A stretch of 64,000 bases of DNA from Ichthyophis bannanicus (Eukaryota; Chordata; Amphibia; Gymnophiona; Ichthyophiidae). Numbering within the stretch: the first letter of the stretch is position 1; every line of letters begins with the position of its first letter. The position numbers were made by a program, and so were the translations under genes. The stretch is from contig CM066031.1 of the NCBI GenBank assembly GCA_033557465.1, forward strand, positions 1,065,450,444 through 1,065,514,443. The letters are read 5' to 3'. A model generated the notes under the pieces. It was not told where the DNA came from and did no database searches. It saw nothing but the letters and a program-made list of their open reading frames with translations. This document shows, piece by piece, positions 63,541-64,000 of the stretch.

Positions 63541-64000
63541 TGCATTATGAATATTTATTAATTATTTATTATTTCATAAGTCTCTACACCAAAAAATGCC
63601 TAAAGTGGTATATACAGTAGGGCCGGCATACTTTATATACAAAAATACAAATAATACACACATAAAAATTAACAACAAAACCCAATAATACACAAGAATC
63701 TATCAGTAACACAGGACACAACAGAAATAACTAAGAACATAAAATCATGAGCAATTAAGCCAACCCTGCAATATCAAATCTCAGTAACATGAGACAAAAT
63801 GGGAATACAACCCAAATCACCAAACTGGTAGAAACAACAATGGGTCAACTATCAAAGAAAAGCAGATAGAAAAAGGGAGCTTTTTAACAACTTTCTAAAA
63901 GTGCCATAATCATAAATAACTCTGGTACAACTAGTTAAAAGAATTCCACATTTCTAAATCACCCACTAGCAGTAGTACCATAAGAGTACCACTAGGAGTC
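63541..64000 (-). mobile_element. Unclassified retroposon, reverse orientation, cut by window end
   Basis: Begins with a reversed A/T tail (AATATTTATTAATTATTTATT), then CTAAAGTGGTATATACAGTAGG and A-rich AACA/AATACA text. It resembles 37265-37905 in tail and general order. No coding content. Confidence 0.4.

Noticed and set aside
1..64000. CRISPR arrays, operons, bacterial promoters, phage genes
   Set aside because: Vertebrate transposon content throughout; no regularly spaced short direct repeats with unique spacers and no clustered same-strand genes.
1..64000. Endogenous retrovirus sequences
   Set aside because: No long terminal repeats, primer-binding site, retroviral protease or envelope text seen; RT fragments are all LINE- or DIRS-type.

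Overview
This window is repeat-dominated vertebrate DNA with no host protein-coding exon that I can support. The repeat mixture is two kinds of CR1 LINE, L2 and L1 LINEs, tRNA-derived SINEs with a CORE-like middle, DIRS tyrosine-recombinase retrotransposons, hAT, mariner and Tc1 DNA transposons, and a hammerhead-bearing Penelope-like fragment. That mixture suggests a large amphibian genome. My best guess is a caecilian, from remembered similarity of the L1, DIRS and CR1 sequences; this is inference, not a database result.

Layout, left to right. 1-1.6 kb: a frameshifted copy of a multicopy gene of unknown function that I know mainly from arthropods. 2.2-3.6 kb: a CR1 copy with an internal deletion that joins ORF1 to the reverse transcriptase in frame. 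3.8-5.7 kb: a complete non-autonomous hAT element with a perfect 8-bp target duplication. 5.9-7.6 kb: two CR1 fragments head to head. 9.95-11.24 kb: a complete mariner whose transposase is interrupted by one stop codon. 11.5 kb: a decayed hammerhead motif. 13-16.8 kb: LINE scraps and SINEs. 17.2-23.4 kb: one near full-length L1 with target duplications, split by a 547-bp foldback insertion carrying two opposed hammerhead ribozyme motifs. 25.3-30.2 kb: three relatives of the hAT interior, a GC-rich MITE and CR1/SINE pieces. 30.4-32.2 kb: L1 ORF1 and ORF2 fragments in opposite orientation.

32.28-37.26 kb: a structurally complete DIRS-like element with inverted termini and an internal complementary region; the gag part is readable and the pol part decayed. 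37.3-39.9 kb: unclassified repeats and a palindromic hAT MITE. 39.9-43.5 kb: an L2 LINE with a CR1 insertion. 46.9-53.8 kb: a nested stack in which a CR1 is hit by Tc1, Tc1 holds a SINE, a 3'-truncated DIRS adjoins it, and a CR1 sits between the DIRS gag and reverse transcriptase. 54-64 kb: mainly LINE 3' ends and unassigned DNA.

Nothing here works as an operon or pathway. The biological content is interactions among mobile elements: SINEs and LINEs sharing 3' tails, nested insertions that give relative ages, a self-cleaving RNA motif in inverted pairs, and a DIRS circle-junction template.
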